A stretch of 64,000 nucleotides of DNA from Sphingobium sp. CAP-1 (GCF_009720145.1 NZ_CP046252.1:2808001-2872000), one strand, 5' to 3'. Positions 1 to 8,574 are shown, numbered from the stretch's first letter. Notes: generated by a model from the sequence alone, not told the origin. Translations and numbers: made by a program.

Positions 1-173
1 GAACGCTGAACTTCGCGATCGCGCCGTCGGGCAAGGGGGTGCGGGTGACGATGACCTATGTGGTGGGCGGCTATCTGCGCGGCGGCACGGCGGCGATGGC
101 GCCGCTGGTCGATCAGGTGCTGAACGAGCAGTTGCAGGGGCTGAAGCGGGCGGCGGAAGCGCCGGCGCCCTGA
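1..173 (+). CDS. SRPBCC-family protein, C-terminal end (partial)
   Basis: Only the last 56 codons lie in the window; the frame is open from base 3 and stops with TGA at 171-173. The visible part ends in a tyrosine/valine-rich strand (MTYVVGGYLRGG) followed by an amphipathic helix with VDQVLNEQLQGLKR and a short Ala/Pro tail. This strand-plus-long-C-terminal-helix pattern is typical of SRPBCC (START/Bet v1-like) ligand-binding domains of the polyketide cyclase/AHSA1 type. The ligand cannot be told. Identification rests on a short stretch, so the family is a moderate-confidence call. Confidence 0.6.
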   Translation, partial: TLNFAIAPSGKGVRVTMTYVVGGYLRGGTAAMAPLVDQVLNEQLQGLKRAAEAPAP

Positions 174-240
174 AGCGGCAAGGGAACAGCAACAAAAATG
201 CGGCCTGAATGACGATCTTAACGCTTTCGTTGCTGTCCTG

Positions 241-1299
241 TTGCTATCAGGCGGCGTGGTAGGAGCGCTATCTTCCCGTGGCCGCCTGACGGAGTTGGAC
301 GCCTTGCGCGGCATCGGCGCGCTGTGCGTGCTGATTTTCCATTATTCGACCCGCTTCCACGAACTGTTTCCGCAGGCCGCGCATGTGCCGTTCAGCTTTC
401 CGGGCGGCAATTATCGCGTCCTGCTGTTCTTCACCATTTCGGGCTTCGCGATCTTCTTCACGCTCGACCGGATCGGCAGCGTCGCCGATTTCGTCGTCAA
501 CCGCTTCGCCCGGCTCTATCCCGCCTATCTGGTGGCGATGCTGCTGACGCTGGGCATCGAATATCTGGCGCAGGCGACGCAATTGCTGGTCGGGCCGGTC
601 GCAATCCTGGCCAATTTCACGATGTTGCAGGGCTTTGCTTTCCTGCCGGAGGTGGATGGCGCCTATTGGACGCTGACGGTCGAGATCGCCTTCTATTTCT
701 GCATGATCGCGATCTGGAAATTCGCCGGGGTGAAGCGGCTGGAGCCGGTGCTGGCGGGATGGCTGCTGGTCCGCTGGCTCTACTGGGTCTGGCCGGACAT
801 GCCCGAACGGATCATCATGCTTTTGGTGCTGCGCTACACCCCTTTCTTCGTGATCGGGATGCTGGCCTATCGCGTTTGGCGCGGGCAGCGCAGCCTGAAG
901 CAGCAGGCACCCTATGCCGCGCTGGCGCTGCTGTCGATCGGGACCATGGAGACATGGGATGTCACCATCGTCGGTTGCGTGCTGCTGGCGGCGTTCGTGG
1001 CGCTGATCCACGGGCATCTGCGCTTTCTCGCCCTGCGCCCGCTCGTCTGGCTGGGGGGGATCAGTTACAGCTTCTACCTGATCCACCAGCATGTCGGTTT
1101 CGTCGTGATGCTGGAATGCGCCAAGGCGGGCTATAGCCCCTGGATCGGCTTTGCCGTCGCCTTTCTGGTGGCGCTGACGCTGGGGACGGCCATCAACCGG
1201 GTGGTCGAGCGGCCCGCGGGCGAGGCGATCCTGACCTGGTGGAAGCGCCGCCGTGACGCGCGCCGGGCAAGCAGCGCGCCGGTGGTCAGCGAAGGCTGA
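241..1299 (+). CDS. Acyltransferase 3 (OafA/YrhL-like) membrane protein
   Basis: Integral membrane acyltransferase of the acyltransferase-3 family, which transfers acetyl or other acyl groups to surface polysaccharides, lipids or small molecules. The N-terminus carries the family signature (LTELDALRGIGALCVLIFHY, with the conserved Arg and His), followed by about ten hydrophobic segments; length (352 aa) is usual. The C-terminal GISYSFYLIHQ and RVVERPA motifs are also typical. The start is uncertain: TTG at 241 and GTG at 256 are both possible and neither has a strong ribosome-binding site; the conserved domain begins near codon 14. The acceptor is unknown, as there is no polysaccharide cluster nearby. 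Confidence 0.88.
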   Translation: MLSGGVVGALSSRGRLTELDALRGIGALCVLIFHYSTRFHELFPQAAHVPFSFPGGNYRVLLFFTISGFAIFFTLDRIGSVADFVVNRFARLYPAYLVAMLLTLGIEYLAQATQLLVGPVAILANFTMLQGFAFLPEVDGAYWTLTVEIAFYFCMIAIWKFAGVKRLEPVLAGWLLVRWLYWVWPDMPERIIMLLVLRYTPFFVIGMLAYRVWRGQRSLKQQAPYAALALLSIGTMETWDVTIVGCVLLAAFVALIHGHLRFLALRPLVWLGGISYSFYLIHQHVGFVVMLECAKAGYSPWIGFAVAFLVALTLGTAINRVVERPAGEAILTWWKRRRDARRASSAPVVSEG

Positions 1300-1300
1300 T

Positions 1301-1332
1301 AAAAAAGGGCGCCACCGTTTCCGGCAGCGCCC
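1301..1332 (-). terminator. Rho-independent terminator of the CsgG-like gene
   Basis: On the minus strand an 11-bp stem (two G-T pairs), arms 1322-1332 and 1307-1317, closes a GAAA tetraloop and is followed by six T. It sits 22 bases after the stop of the CsgG-like gene and just beyond the convergent acyltransferase gene. Confidence 0.85.
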
Positions 1333-1353
1333 TCCTTCCCCTTTTATCCCTTC

Positions 1354-2127
1354 TTATTGCGCGACGGGCGCGGCCGCGGCTGCATTGTCGGGCAGGCCGC
1401 CCATCTGCGTCACCATCTTGGTATAGGCGTCCAGATAGGCGAGGACGATCACCTGACCGATATCGGTATTCTGATAGCCGCCGCCGCCGACCGCCGCGAG
1501 GCCGCCCATCCAGCCAAGGCCGCCGCCGCCGCCGAAGCTGAGGTCGGACTTGCGGAAATAGCCTTCGGCCATCACCTCTTCCTCGGTCGTGCGGGCGTTG
1601 ACGACCGAGAGCATGACATTGGCCTCGCTCTTCTTGATCGAGATGCCGCCGGCCAGCGCACCCAGCGTGCGACCGCCCAGGAAGCCGCCGACCAGACCGC
1701 CAATGGCGTTGCCGCCGCTATTCTTGTTGGTGGTGACGATGTCGGGCTGGATGAAATAATCCGCCGCCTTGACCTGTCCCTTGCCCAGATTGGAGCCGGC
1801 CTGCAATTCGCCCGAATCCGCCATCGCCCGTTCCATATTGCGGCTGGCCATCGACCGGCCGCGATTGACGATGCCGAAGCAGCCCGATTGCTGGACGAAC
1901 AGCTTGATGATCGCTTCAGGGCTGCCCAGGCTCAGTTCCCGCCACCATTGATTGTCCGGCTCCACGATCGCGACGGTGCCCAGCCGCTTGGTGCAGTGGG
2001 GAATTTCCATCTGCTTCTTGGTCTGGGCCTGACGCCCGGACGATCCCTTTTTATCTTCGGCCATCGCCTGCGGCATCGCCATCGCCAGACAAACCGCGGT
2101 GGCGGCCAGCATCTTCAATCCACGCAT
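1354..2127 (-). CDS. CsgG/HfaB-family secreted protein
   Basis: A 257-aa exported protein with an N-terminal signal peptide (MRGLKMLAATAVCLAMAMPQAMA). The body resembles the CsgG/HfaB family: a nucleotide-like alpha/beta start (TVAIVEPDNQWW), a segment with RGRSMASRNMERAM, a glycine-rich insertion near residues 140-165, and a VMLSVVNARTTEEEV strand. CsgG proteins form outer-membrane pores for curli export and HfaB anchors holdfast in Caulobacter, but this copy has no lipobox Cys and no curli or holdfast genes nearby, so a pore role is not shown. A second glycine-rich stretch lies near residues 200-218. Transcribed alone, with a strong terminator downstream. Confidence 0.75.
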   Translation of the reverse strand: MRGLKMLAATAVCLAMAMPQAMAEDKKGSSGRQAQTKKQMEIPHCTKRLGTVAIVEPDNQWWRELSLGSPEAIIKLFVQQSGCFGIVNRGRSMASRNMERAMADSGELQAGSNLGKGQVKAADYFIQPDIVTTNKNSGGNAIGGLVGGFLGGRTLGALAGGISIKKSEANVMLSVVNARTTEEEVMAEGYFRKSDLSFGGGGGLGWMGGLAAVGGGGYQNTDIGQVIVLAYLDAYTKMVTQMGGLPDNAAAAAPVAQ

Positions 2128-2300
2128 TTCAACAACCCCGTTTCCAAACTGTAGAGAATGTCGTGCGGCCCCGATTATTTTGGCACGAGCCTATCACAGC
2201 CGTCCTGTGCTTCCAAGCAAAGGGGCGGCAGATGACGACGCTTGTCATCGCCGCGCGCGATCCTGCTGACAGGGCGGAGAATCGCTGCTATCGGGCGCCG

Positions 2301-4109
2301 ATGACCGATCTGAGCCATATCCGCAATTTTTCCATCATCGCGCATATCGACCATGGCAAGTCCACGCTGGCCGACCGGCTGATTCAGCGCACCGGCGGCC
2401 TGACCGACCGGGAGATGAGCGCGCAAGTCCTTGACAATATGGACATTGAGAAGGAGCGCGGCATCACCATCAAGGCGCAGACGGTGCGCCTGGACTATGT
2501 CGCGCAAAATGGCGAGACGTACGAACTCAACCTGATGGACACGCCGGGCCATGTCGACTTCGCCTATGAGGTGAGCCGGTCGCTCGCCGCGTGCGAGGGC
2601 GCGTTGCTGGTGGTGGACGCGGCGCAGGGCGTGGAAGCGCAGACGCTGGCCAACGTCTATCAGTCGATCGAGCATGATCATGAGATCGTGCCGGTGCTGA
2701 ACAAGATCGACCTGCCCGCCGCCGAACCGGAAAAGGTGCGCGCGGAAATCGAGGAGGTGATCGGCCTCGACGCGTCGGAAGCGGTGCTGGCCAGCGCCAA
2801 GTCGGGCATCGGCATCGACGATATTCTCGAAGCCATCGTCAAGAAGATTCCGCCGCCCAAGGGCGACCGCGATGCGCCGCTGGAGGCGATGCTGGTCGAT
2901 AGCTGGTACGACCCCTATCTGGGCGTCGTCATCCTGGTCCGCGTCGTCAACGGCGTCATCAAGAAGGGCCAGAATATCAAGTTCATGATCGGTGGCACCG
3001 AGCATCTGATCGACCGCGTCGGCTGTATGCGGCCCAAGATCGAGCAACTGCCCGAACTCGGCCCCGGCGAGATCGGCTTCATCACCGCGCAGATCAAGGA
3101 CATCAGCCAGACCCGCGTCGGCGACACCATCACCACGGTCAAGAACCCCGCGGCCACGCCATTGCCGGGCTTCAAGGAAGTGCAGCCGGTGGTGTTTTGT
3201 GGCCTGTTCCCGGTCGACGCCAACGACTTCGACAAGCTGCGCGATTCGATCAGCAAGCTGCGCCTGAACGACGCCAGCTTCAGTTTCGAGATGGAGAGCA
3301 GCGCGGCGCTGGGCTTCGGCTTCCGCTGCGGGTTCCTGGGCCTGCTGCATCTGGAGATTATTCAGGAGCGGCTGACGCGGGAATATGATCTGGACCTGAT
3401 CACCACCGCGCCGTCGGTGGTGTATAAAATCCAGCTCACCTATGGCGCGGGCGAGATCGAACTGCACAATCCCGCCGACATGCCCGACCCGACCAAGATC
3501 GACGAGATTGAGGAACCGTGGATCGAGGCGATCATCTATTGCCCCGACGAATATCTGGGATCGATCCTGAAACTCTGTCAGGACCGGCGGGGCATTCAGA
3601 AGAATCTCACCTATGTCGGCGGCCGAGCGCAGGTGACATATGAATTGCCGCTCAACGAAGTGGTGTTCGACTTTTACGATCGGCTGAAGTCGATCAGCCG
3701 GGGCTATGCCAGCTTCGATTATCACCAGATCGGATACCGGGAAGGTGATCTGGTCAAGATGAGCATCATGGTCAACAGCGAGCCGGTCGATGCGCTGTCC
3801 ATGATCGTCCATCGCGGCAGCGCGGAATCGCGCGGGCGCGGCATGTGCGAGCGGCTGAAGGATCTGATCCCCCGCCATTTGTTCAAGATACCGATTCAGG
3901 CGGCGATCGGCGGCAAGGTGATCGCGCGCGAGACGATCGCGGCGATGCGCAAGGATGTGACCGCCAAATGTTATGGTGGCGACATCAGCCGCAAGAAGAA
4001 GCTGCTCGACAAGCAGAAGGAAGGCAAGAAGCGGATGCGCGAATATGGCAGCGTCCAGATTCCGCAGGAAGCCTTCATCGCGGCGCTGCGCATGGGCGAC
4101 GAGAGCTGA
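2301..4109 (+). CDS. lepA: Elongation factor 4 (LepA), ribosomal back-translocase GTPase
   Basis: A 602-aa translational GTPase that acts on stalled or mis-translocated ribosomes and aids initiation or ribosome assembly under stress. The G1 motif AHIDHGKST is at residues 14-22, with DTPGH (G3) and NKID (G4) following; the EF-G-like domains and the LepA-specific C-terminal domain (Lys/Arg-rich, GGDISRKKKLLDKQKEGKKR) are complete. I chose ATG 2301 because MTDLSHIRNFSIIAHIDHGKS matches the normal LepA N-terminus; an in-frame upstream extension to 2163 adds non-conserved residues. A small gene follows after 4 bases. Confidence 0.97.
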   Translation: MTDLSHIRNFSIIAHIDHGKSTLADRLIQRTGGLTDREMSAQVLDNMDIEKERGITIKAQTVRLDYVAQNGETYELNLMDTPGHVDFAYEVSRSLAACEGALLVVDAAQGVEAQTLANVYQSIEHDHEIVPVLNKIDLPAAEPEKVRAEIEEVIGLDASEAVLASAKSGIGIDDILEAIVKKIPPPKGDRDAPLEAMLVDSWYDPYLGVVILVRVVNGVIKKGQNIKFMIGGTEHLIDRVGCMRPKIEQLPELGPGEIGFITAQIKDISQTRVGDTITTVKNPAATPLPGFKEVQPVVFCGLFPVDANDFDKLRDSISKLRLNDASFSFEMESSAALGFGFRCGFLGLLHLEIIQERLTREYDLDLITTAPSVVYKIQLTYGAGEIELHNPADMPDPTKIDEIEEPWIEAIIYCPDEYLGSILKLCQDRRGIQKNLTYVGGRAQVTYELPLNEVVFDFYDRLKSISRGYASFDYHQIGYREGDLVKMSIMVNSEPVDALSMIVHRGSAESRGRGMCERLKDLIPRHLFKIPIQAAIGGKVIARETIAAMRKDVTAKCYGGDISRKKKLLDKQKEGKKRMREYGSVQIPQEAFIAALRMGDES

Positions 4110-4113
4110 TCGC

Positions 4114-4590
4114 GTGAGCGACCGTTGCGCCGACATAGCGGGGCAGGTCGCACGGATCGAGCGGGCCGCCGCCTTCCTGGCCAACGGCATGTCGCTGTGC
4201 GCCTGCCCCGATGCGGCCGGCCGGCGGCGCGATGCGATGCCCGCCAGGCTGATCGGCAACGGGTTGCGCGAACTGGACCTGTTCCTGACCGACCTGATCG
4301 TGGAGGCGGGGCGGATCGACCGGCTGGGCGCGGCGGCGGGCCGTGATCCGGGTATTCATCCGGGCCGCCGCATCTTCAGCGCGGCGGAAGCCTGGCGGCG
4401 GGCCGGACCGCAACTGGGGCTGGCCAGCGAGAGTCGCACGCGCCTGCGCCAGATGCGCGCGGCGCAGAACCGCCAATGTTTCGGCCGGCTGCGCGGGGAC
4501 AGTGCGGAGGCGGCGATGCAGCAGGATTGCGCCGATTATGCCCGGCTGGCGGGGGATGTTCTGGCGGCGCTGCGCGGGCGGGTGCGCTGA
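4114..4590 (+). CDS. Hypothetical protein downstream of lepA
   Basis: A 158-aa protein of unknown function. GTG at 4114 lies only 4 bases after the lepA stop, so the two genes are probably co-transcribed and translationally coupled. The sequence is rich in Arg and Ala and seems all-helical (ADIAGQVARIERAAAFLANG, LRELDLFLTDLIVEAG), with Cys residues near positions 4, 30 and 32 (SLCACPD) and in NRQCFGRLRG. No signal peptide or membrane segment is visible. I do not recognise the family; the helical repeats would fit a four-helix bundle. Confidence 0.6.
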   Translation: MSDRCADIAGQVARIERAAAFLANGMSLCACPDAAGRRRDAMPARLIGNGLRELDLFLTDLIVEAGRIDRLGAAAGRDPGIHPGRRIFSAAEAWRRAGPQLGLASESRTRLRQMRAAQNRQCFGRLRGDSAEAAMQQDCADYARLAGDVLAALRGRVR

Positions 4591-4656
4591 ACGGCGTCCG
4601 TCACAAGCCCATTGCCCTGCACGCTGACGGGTTTACTCTGCGCGCACGGCCGGGCT

Positions 4657-4761
4657 GTGCGGCGGCTGGCCGACCCGAAATGGCAAGGGCTGGTCCGCGT
4701 ACGCCCCGACGGGGTGATGCGGCCGGTGGGGCTGGAGTTTCGCGCTCGACCGGCGGGTTAA
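4657..4761 (+). other. Possible 34-codon ORF in the lepA-follower/HNH gap
   Basis: A short open frame starting with GTG encodes RRLADPKWQGLVRVRPDGVMR and a short tail, ending at TAA 4759-4761, which overlaps the last bases of the convergent HNH-like gene. No ribosome-binding site is visible. It may be a small protein, a gene remnant or chance; there is no other feature in 4591-4757. Confidence 0.15.
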
Positions 4762-5459
4762 AGTTCCAGCCCGATCAGCGTGCCGCTGCCAATCCGGTCG
4801 ACATAGCGTTTACCATCAATCTCCAGCCAGTCGGGCGTGACCTCCAGCCGGCGGCCGTTGATGGTGGTGCGCAGATGTTCCACCGCGATGCGGTTGCGCG
4901 CGACGATTCGCAGCACGCACAGGCCATCGCCGCGCGCCGCCATCATCGAATAGCGATCGCCACGCAGCAGGAAGTGCCAACTGCCGTTGGTCGGCTTCCA
5001 TTCATTGCCGTCGATGATCTGGGTCGCTTCGCCATCGGCATTGCCCAGCCGGACGCTGATCCGCGTCGCGCCATTGGTGCGGCGGGGCGGCGCGAAGATC
5101 AGGATCGGTTCGCCTTCCAGCGTGATCGGGATCGGCGTATCGCGCAGCAGCCGCGATCCGCCGACGATCAGTTGCGGCAATTCCGCCGAGAAGGGCAGGC
5201 GGTCGCGGGCGAAATGGCGCTGGCGCACGACGGGATTGGCGTGGAAGCTGTGAACCTGAGTGGCGGTCAGCCGTCCTTCCTCCACCAGTCCGTGGCAGGT
5301 CGGGCAGAGCAGGGTCGCGCCCGGTCCGTCGGGCAGGCCCAGATAGCGATAGATGGTGACGCCGCAGCGCACGCAGGCAAAGCCGCAGGCGTGGCGAATC
5401 TCCGCCCGCTGTTCGGCGGTCAGATCCAGCAAAGACGGCATCACTCGCAAGCCTATCAT
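4758..5459 (-). CDS. HNH-like zinc-binding protein, probably catalytically degenerate
   Basis: A 233-aa protein of the HNH endonuclease-like group with a beta-rich C-terminal domain. An N-terminal CGFACVRCG and a LLCPTCH pair form the treble-clef zinc site. In the relatives I know, a Glu/Asp-His pair and a 10-15-residue loop lie between the two Cys pairs; here the interval (GVTIYRYLGLPDGPGAT) is short and contains no His, so the general-base histidine seems absent. The start is ATG 5459, preceded by AAAGGGG at good spacing; an upstream in-frame ATG (5489) lacks this. The C-terminal domain (from about residue 80) has alternating hydrophobic strands (PILIFAPP, RIVARNRIAVEHL) and unknown function. 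Confidence 0.75.
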   Translation of the reverse strand: MIGLRVMPSLLDLTAEQRAEIRHACGFACVRCGVTIYRYLGLPDGPGATLLCPTCHGLVEEGRLTATQVHSFHANPVVRQRHFARDRLPFSAELPQLIVGGSRLLRDTPIPITLEGEPILIFAPPRRTNGATRISVRLGNADGEATQIIDGNEWKPTNGSWHFLLRGDRYSMMAARGDGLCVLRIVARNRIAVEHLRTTINGRRLEVTPDWLEIDGKRYVDRIGSGTLIGLEL

Positions 5460-5709
5460 GGCGACACCCCTTTGATCCGCCGTCCACACCGTTGCGGACG
5501 GACGTTCCTGACATGGCGTCCTCTTGCGATCGGGCGCTCGACCGGCGCCCTTTTGGTTACGCTATCGTTGAAATAAATGCGGCCAAGTCAAGAGGGTGGG
5601 TGAATCTTCTCGCGGATGCGGCAAAAAAATCCTCACAGGGATTTTGTGCTAAAGTTCTGATTCCAGGTCGTAATCCACGCAAAAGCGGGATTGCCCGTGC
5701 CGCGACGCG

Positions 5710-6096
5710 TTAACGCTGGGGCAGCAGGTCGAGGTTGCGGGCGGCGGCGATGGCGCGGATGCGGTCGGGGCGCGGCATATTCTTGACCGCGATTTCCGCC
5801 ATGTCGCCGGCGCTGAACAGTTCGACATGCCCGACACCGAACATCCGCTGCCCCAGGCTCTGGGTGATGCGAACCGACCGGATCGAGGTGAGGGCGATTT
5901 CGGTCCGTTGCTTGGCCAGCAGGCCGCGTTCGAGCAGCACTTCGCGCTCGCTCAGCGCCAGTCGCTCGCCCTTGTGCAGCACCCACCAGACCCCGATCGC
6001 CAATATGCCGACGAGCGAAACCAGCAGGAGCAGGAACAGGAAAGGGTGCGCCCGGAACATCGCGGGATGCTCGTCATACAGCCATGTTTCGCTCAC
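5710..6096 (-). CDS. PH-domain (bPH2/YdbS-like) membrane protein
   Basis: A 128-aa inner-membrane protein. A hydrophobic segment (FLFLLLLVSLVGILAIGVWWVL, residues about 19-40) is followed by a bacterial PH-like domain with the typical TEIALTSIRSVRITQSLGQRM stretch and VGHVELFSAG. Such proteins are generally of unknown function. I chose GTG 6096, preceded by GGGAGG at 6-nt spacing; the frame stays open to 6132. Alone on the minus strand, it is divergent from the nuclease-like gene at 6216. Confidence 0.8.
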   Translation of the reverse strand: MSETWLYDEHPAMFRAHPFLFLLLLVSLVGILAIGVWWVLHKGERLALSEREVLLERGLLAKQRTEIALTSIRSVRITQSLGQRMFGVGHVELFSAGDMAEIAVKNMPRPDRIRAIAAARNLDLLPQR

Positions 6097-6215
6097 GCCG
6101 CCTCCCTGGGTGTTGCGGGGCGATTTCATCACGGCCCTGTGCCCGCGTCAAGCGGCGGCGGGCGGAGCGTGGTTAACCGAAATTTTCCATAGTCGATGAT
6201 AGGGGTTCGGTTCGA

Positions 6216-6779
6216 ATGGGACGGAATATGGCACGCAATCTCTATGATGTCGGCGATCGCCCGGATGAAACGGGCGCCTGGCTGAACGACAAGCAGGAAA
6301 AGCGCGCGCGCATGGTGCCGGTCGGCATGGTGCTGGGCGCACTGATACTGGTCGGGGTCGCGGTCCTGCTGCTCAAGGATGCGTTTCCCGATGCCGGGAA
6401 GGCCGCGAAGCCGATCGAGCCGACCAGCATCTTCGATCAATTTTCGCTGTGTGACGATCCAAAGGCCAATGCCTGCGTGTTGTCCGGCAACAGCTATGCC
6501 TGGCGCGGTCGCGCCTATCGGATCGCCGGCATCAGCGTGCCGAGCCAGACGGACCCGCAATGCGAACAGGAAGCGCAGCGCGCGCGTGCCGCCCGCGCGG
6601 CGCTCGCCACGATGATGAATGGTGGAACATTCGATTCGCTGCCCGACCCGACCGATACCGATCCGGCCGCCCGCATCCTGACCCGTGACGGTGTCTCGCT
6701 GGGGCAGATCATGATCCTTAAGGGCCATGCCCGCGCCCGGACGCCGGGGCCAGTCACCTGGTGCGCGCCGGACGAGTAG
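6216..6779 (+). CDS. Membrane-anchored staphylococcal-nuclease-like protein, catalytic residues replaced
   Basis: A 187-aa protein with a cytoplasmic N-terminus, one membrane segment (MVLGALILVGVAVLLLKDAF, residues about 38-57) and a periplasmic SNase-like (thermonuclease) domain. The fold is suggested by the order VLSGNSYAWRGRAYRIAGI, CEQEAQRARAARAALATMM and a terminal GHARARTPGPVTWC. Active SNases carry an Asp in the first strand (DGD), Arg-Ile-xx-Ile-Asp and a Glu; here these positions read SGNS and GISVPS, so the calcium-binding acidic residues are missing. The conserved Cys pair (CEQEA and the final WC) remains. Likely a non-catalytic binding or structural domain. Confidence 0.6.
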   Translation: MGRNMARNLYDVGDRPDETGAWLNDKQEKRARMVPVGMVLGALILVGVAVLLLKDAFPDAGKAAKPIEPTSIFDQFSLCDDPKANACVLSGNSYAWRGRAYRIAGISVPSQTDPQCEQEAQRARAARAALATMMNGGTFDSLPDPTDTDPAARILTRDGVSLGQIMILKGHARARTPGPVTWCAPDE

Positions 6780-6857
6780 GATTGGCCGCGCGTTCGACTT
6801 GCGCCGGATACGGATTGCGCTAAACAAGAATAAACATTCTATTTTTGGGAGGGGCGG

Positions 6858-7823
6858 ATGATTTCGCGTCGCGATCTGGTCGCGTTTCTGGGGCTTTGCG
6901 GGGTTGCGGCGCCGGGGCTGGCGACGGGTTTCCGCCGCATTCCGCAACGGGCATCGGCGCGGGTCATTGTCGACAATGATTTTTCCGGCGATCCCGACGG
7001 TCTGGTGGCGCTGGCGCACCAGTTGCTGACCCCCAGGACACGCACGGTGCTGGTCACGGCGTCGGCGCTGGATCGCAAGCTGACCGGCAGCGTGCCGGCG
7101 GAGCGATCCGCTGCGATCGGGCGGGACATTGCGATCGAGCTGATCGGCCGGGCGAAGATCGACACGCCGCCGCCGGTGGAGGCGGGGTCGGAACATCTGA
7201 ACCTGGACGATCCCGACATCAGCGCCGCCGCGCGCGCGATCGTCCGCGAGGCGATGCGCGACGATGCGCTGCCGCTCTATTTCACCTGCGGCGGGCCGCT
7301 CACCAATCTGGCGGCGGCGTTGCGGCTGGAACCGCGCATCGCCGATCGCATGACGGTGATCTGGATCGGTGGCGGCCGCTATCCCGAAGGCGGCTGGGAA
7401 TATAATCTGGCGGCGGACATCAGCGCCGCGCGCATCGTGATCGAGGAGTCGCGCGTGCCATTGTGGCAGATTCCGCAGCACGCCTATCGGCAGATGCAAT
7501 TTTCGGTGGCGGAACTGGCGGACCGGTTGCGGCCGATCTCACCCTTCGGCGCCTGGCTCTATGACCGGTTCACCACGCCGCCATCCTTTGTCGATGTCGG
7601 TGGCGCCTGGCCGCTGGGGGATAGCCCGACGGTGTTGCTGAGCGCGATTTCGGCGGAGAGCAGCCTCTATATCGATCGGCCGGCGCGGCTGATCAAGCCG
7701 GATGGCAGCTATGGCGATCCGATCACCGGCCGGTCGGTGCGGGTGTATGAGACGCTGGACGCGCGGCTGACCTTCGAGGATTTCCTGTCGCTGATGCGGC
7801 TTCATGCCGCCGGCATTTCGTAG
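6858..7823 (+). CDS. Nucleoside hydrolase (inosine-uridine preferring family), exported
   Basis: A 321-aa protein that probably hydrolyses the N-glycosidic bond of nucleosides. It starts MISRRDLVAFLGLCGVAAPGLA, a signal peptide whose SRRD resembles a Tat motif. The calcium-binding N-terminal motif of the family (usually DxDxxxDD) appears as VDNDFSGDPDGLVAL near residues 38-52. FTCGGPLTNLAAAL and the strand VIWIGGGRYPEGGWEYN with NLAADISAA match the active-site regions. ATG 6858 follows GGGAGGGG at good spacing. Its last 101 bases overlap the 3' end of the convergent glutaminyl cyclase gene. Substrate range is unknown. Confidence 0.82.
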   Translation: MISRRDLVAFLGLCGVAAPGLATGFRRIPQRASARVIVDNDFSGDPDGLVALAHQLLTPRTRTVLVTASALDRKLTGSVPAERSAAIGRDIAIELIGRAKIDTPPPVEAGSEHLNLDDPDISAAARAIVREAMRDDALPLYFTCGGPLTNLAAALRLEPRIADRMTVIWIGGGRYPEGGWEYNLAADISAARIVIEESRVPLWQIPQHAYRQMQFSVAELADRLRPISPFGAWLYDRFTTPPSFVDVGGAWPLGDSPTVLLSAISAESSLYIDRPARLIKPDGSYGDPITGRSVRVYETLDARLTFEDFLSLMRLHAAGIS

Positions 7824-8574
7824 CGGCTTGTCGGTCGATCCTGATCTCGAACAATTTGGGCCAGTTTTTGCCGGTGATGAAGATGCGATCGGCCTTCGCG
7901 TCATAGGCGATGCCGTTGGCGACCGCTTCGCTGCCGGTCGCGCCGGCGGCCTTGCGCAGCGGTGCGACATCGACCCAGTCGATCACCGCGCCGGTGGCCG
8001 GATCGATCCGGGCGATCTTCGTATCATACCAGATATTGGCCCAAATCTCTCCCTTAAGATATTCCAGTTCGTTGAGGCGATCCACCGGACGGCCGTTCCA
8101 GGTCACGGTGATGCGGCGCTGTTCGGTCAGGCTGTCGGGGTCCAGGAAGCGCAGTTGGGCGGTGCCGTCGCTCATGATCAGGCTGTGGCCGTCCTGGGTC
8201 ATGCCCCAGCCTTCGCCCGCATAACGGAAGTCCGCGACCGGTGCGAAATCGGCGAGGGTCCAGACAAAGCCCTGCCCATGGCGCCAGGTCAGGCTGACCA
8301 GCCGGTCCTTCCAGTTGACGATGCCTTCGCCGAAATAGGGGCGATCGATGACGCGGCGTTGCATTATTTTGCCGGTCCTGAGCGCGACCTTGCGGATCTC
8401 CGACTGACCTTCCAGCCCGGTACTCTCATAGAGCGCGCCGTCGAGATAGAAGAGTCCCTCGGTGAAGGCCGCGGGATCGTGCGGATAGGTTTTTACCAGC
8501 GTCCAGCATGTGTCGGCATGAGCGGGAGCGACCAGGGCGAACGCGCCGATCAGCGCGAGAGCAAGGCGCTTCAT
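7723..8574 (-). CDS. Glutaminyl-peptide cyclotransferase (bacterial QC), periplasmic
   Basis: A 283-aa enzyme with a signal peptide (MKRLALALIGAFALVAPAHA) that converts N-terminal glutamine of peptides to pyroglutamate. The five-bladed propeller family is recognised from FTEGLFYLDGALYESTGLEG, the GEGIVNWKDRLVSLTW blade and ANIWYDTKIARIDPATG, ending in FITGKNWPKLFEIRI. Normal family members end shortly after that motif; here the frame runs on about 36 more residues (Arg/Ala-rich, low complexity) antisense to the nucleoside hydrolase gene. This tail may be a lost stop codon or a frameshift. ATG 8574 overlaps the ygfZ stop by 4 bases, so the two are an operon. Confidence 0.88.
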   Translation of the reverse strand: MKRLALALIGAFALVAPAHADTCWTLVKTYPHDPAAFTEGLFYLDGALYESTGLEGQSEIRKVALRTGKIMQRRVIDRPYFGEGIVNWKDRLVSLTWRHGQGFVWTLADFAPVADFRYAGEGWGMTQDGHSLIMSDGTAQLRFLDPDSLTEQRRITVTWNGRPVDRLNELEYLKGEIWANIWYDTKIARIDPATGAVIDWVDVAPLRKAAGATGSEAVANGIAYDAKADRIFITGKNWPKLFEIRIDRQAATKCRRHEAASATGNPRRSAARPASHTPAPTGR

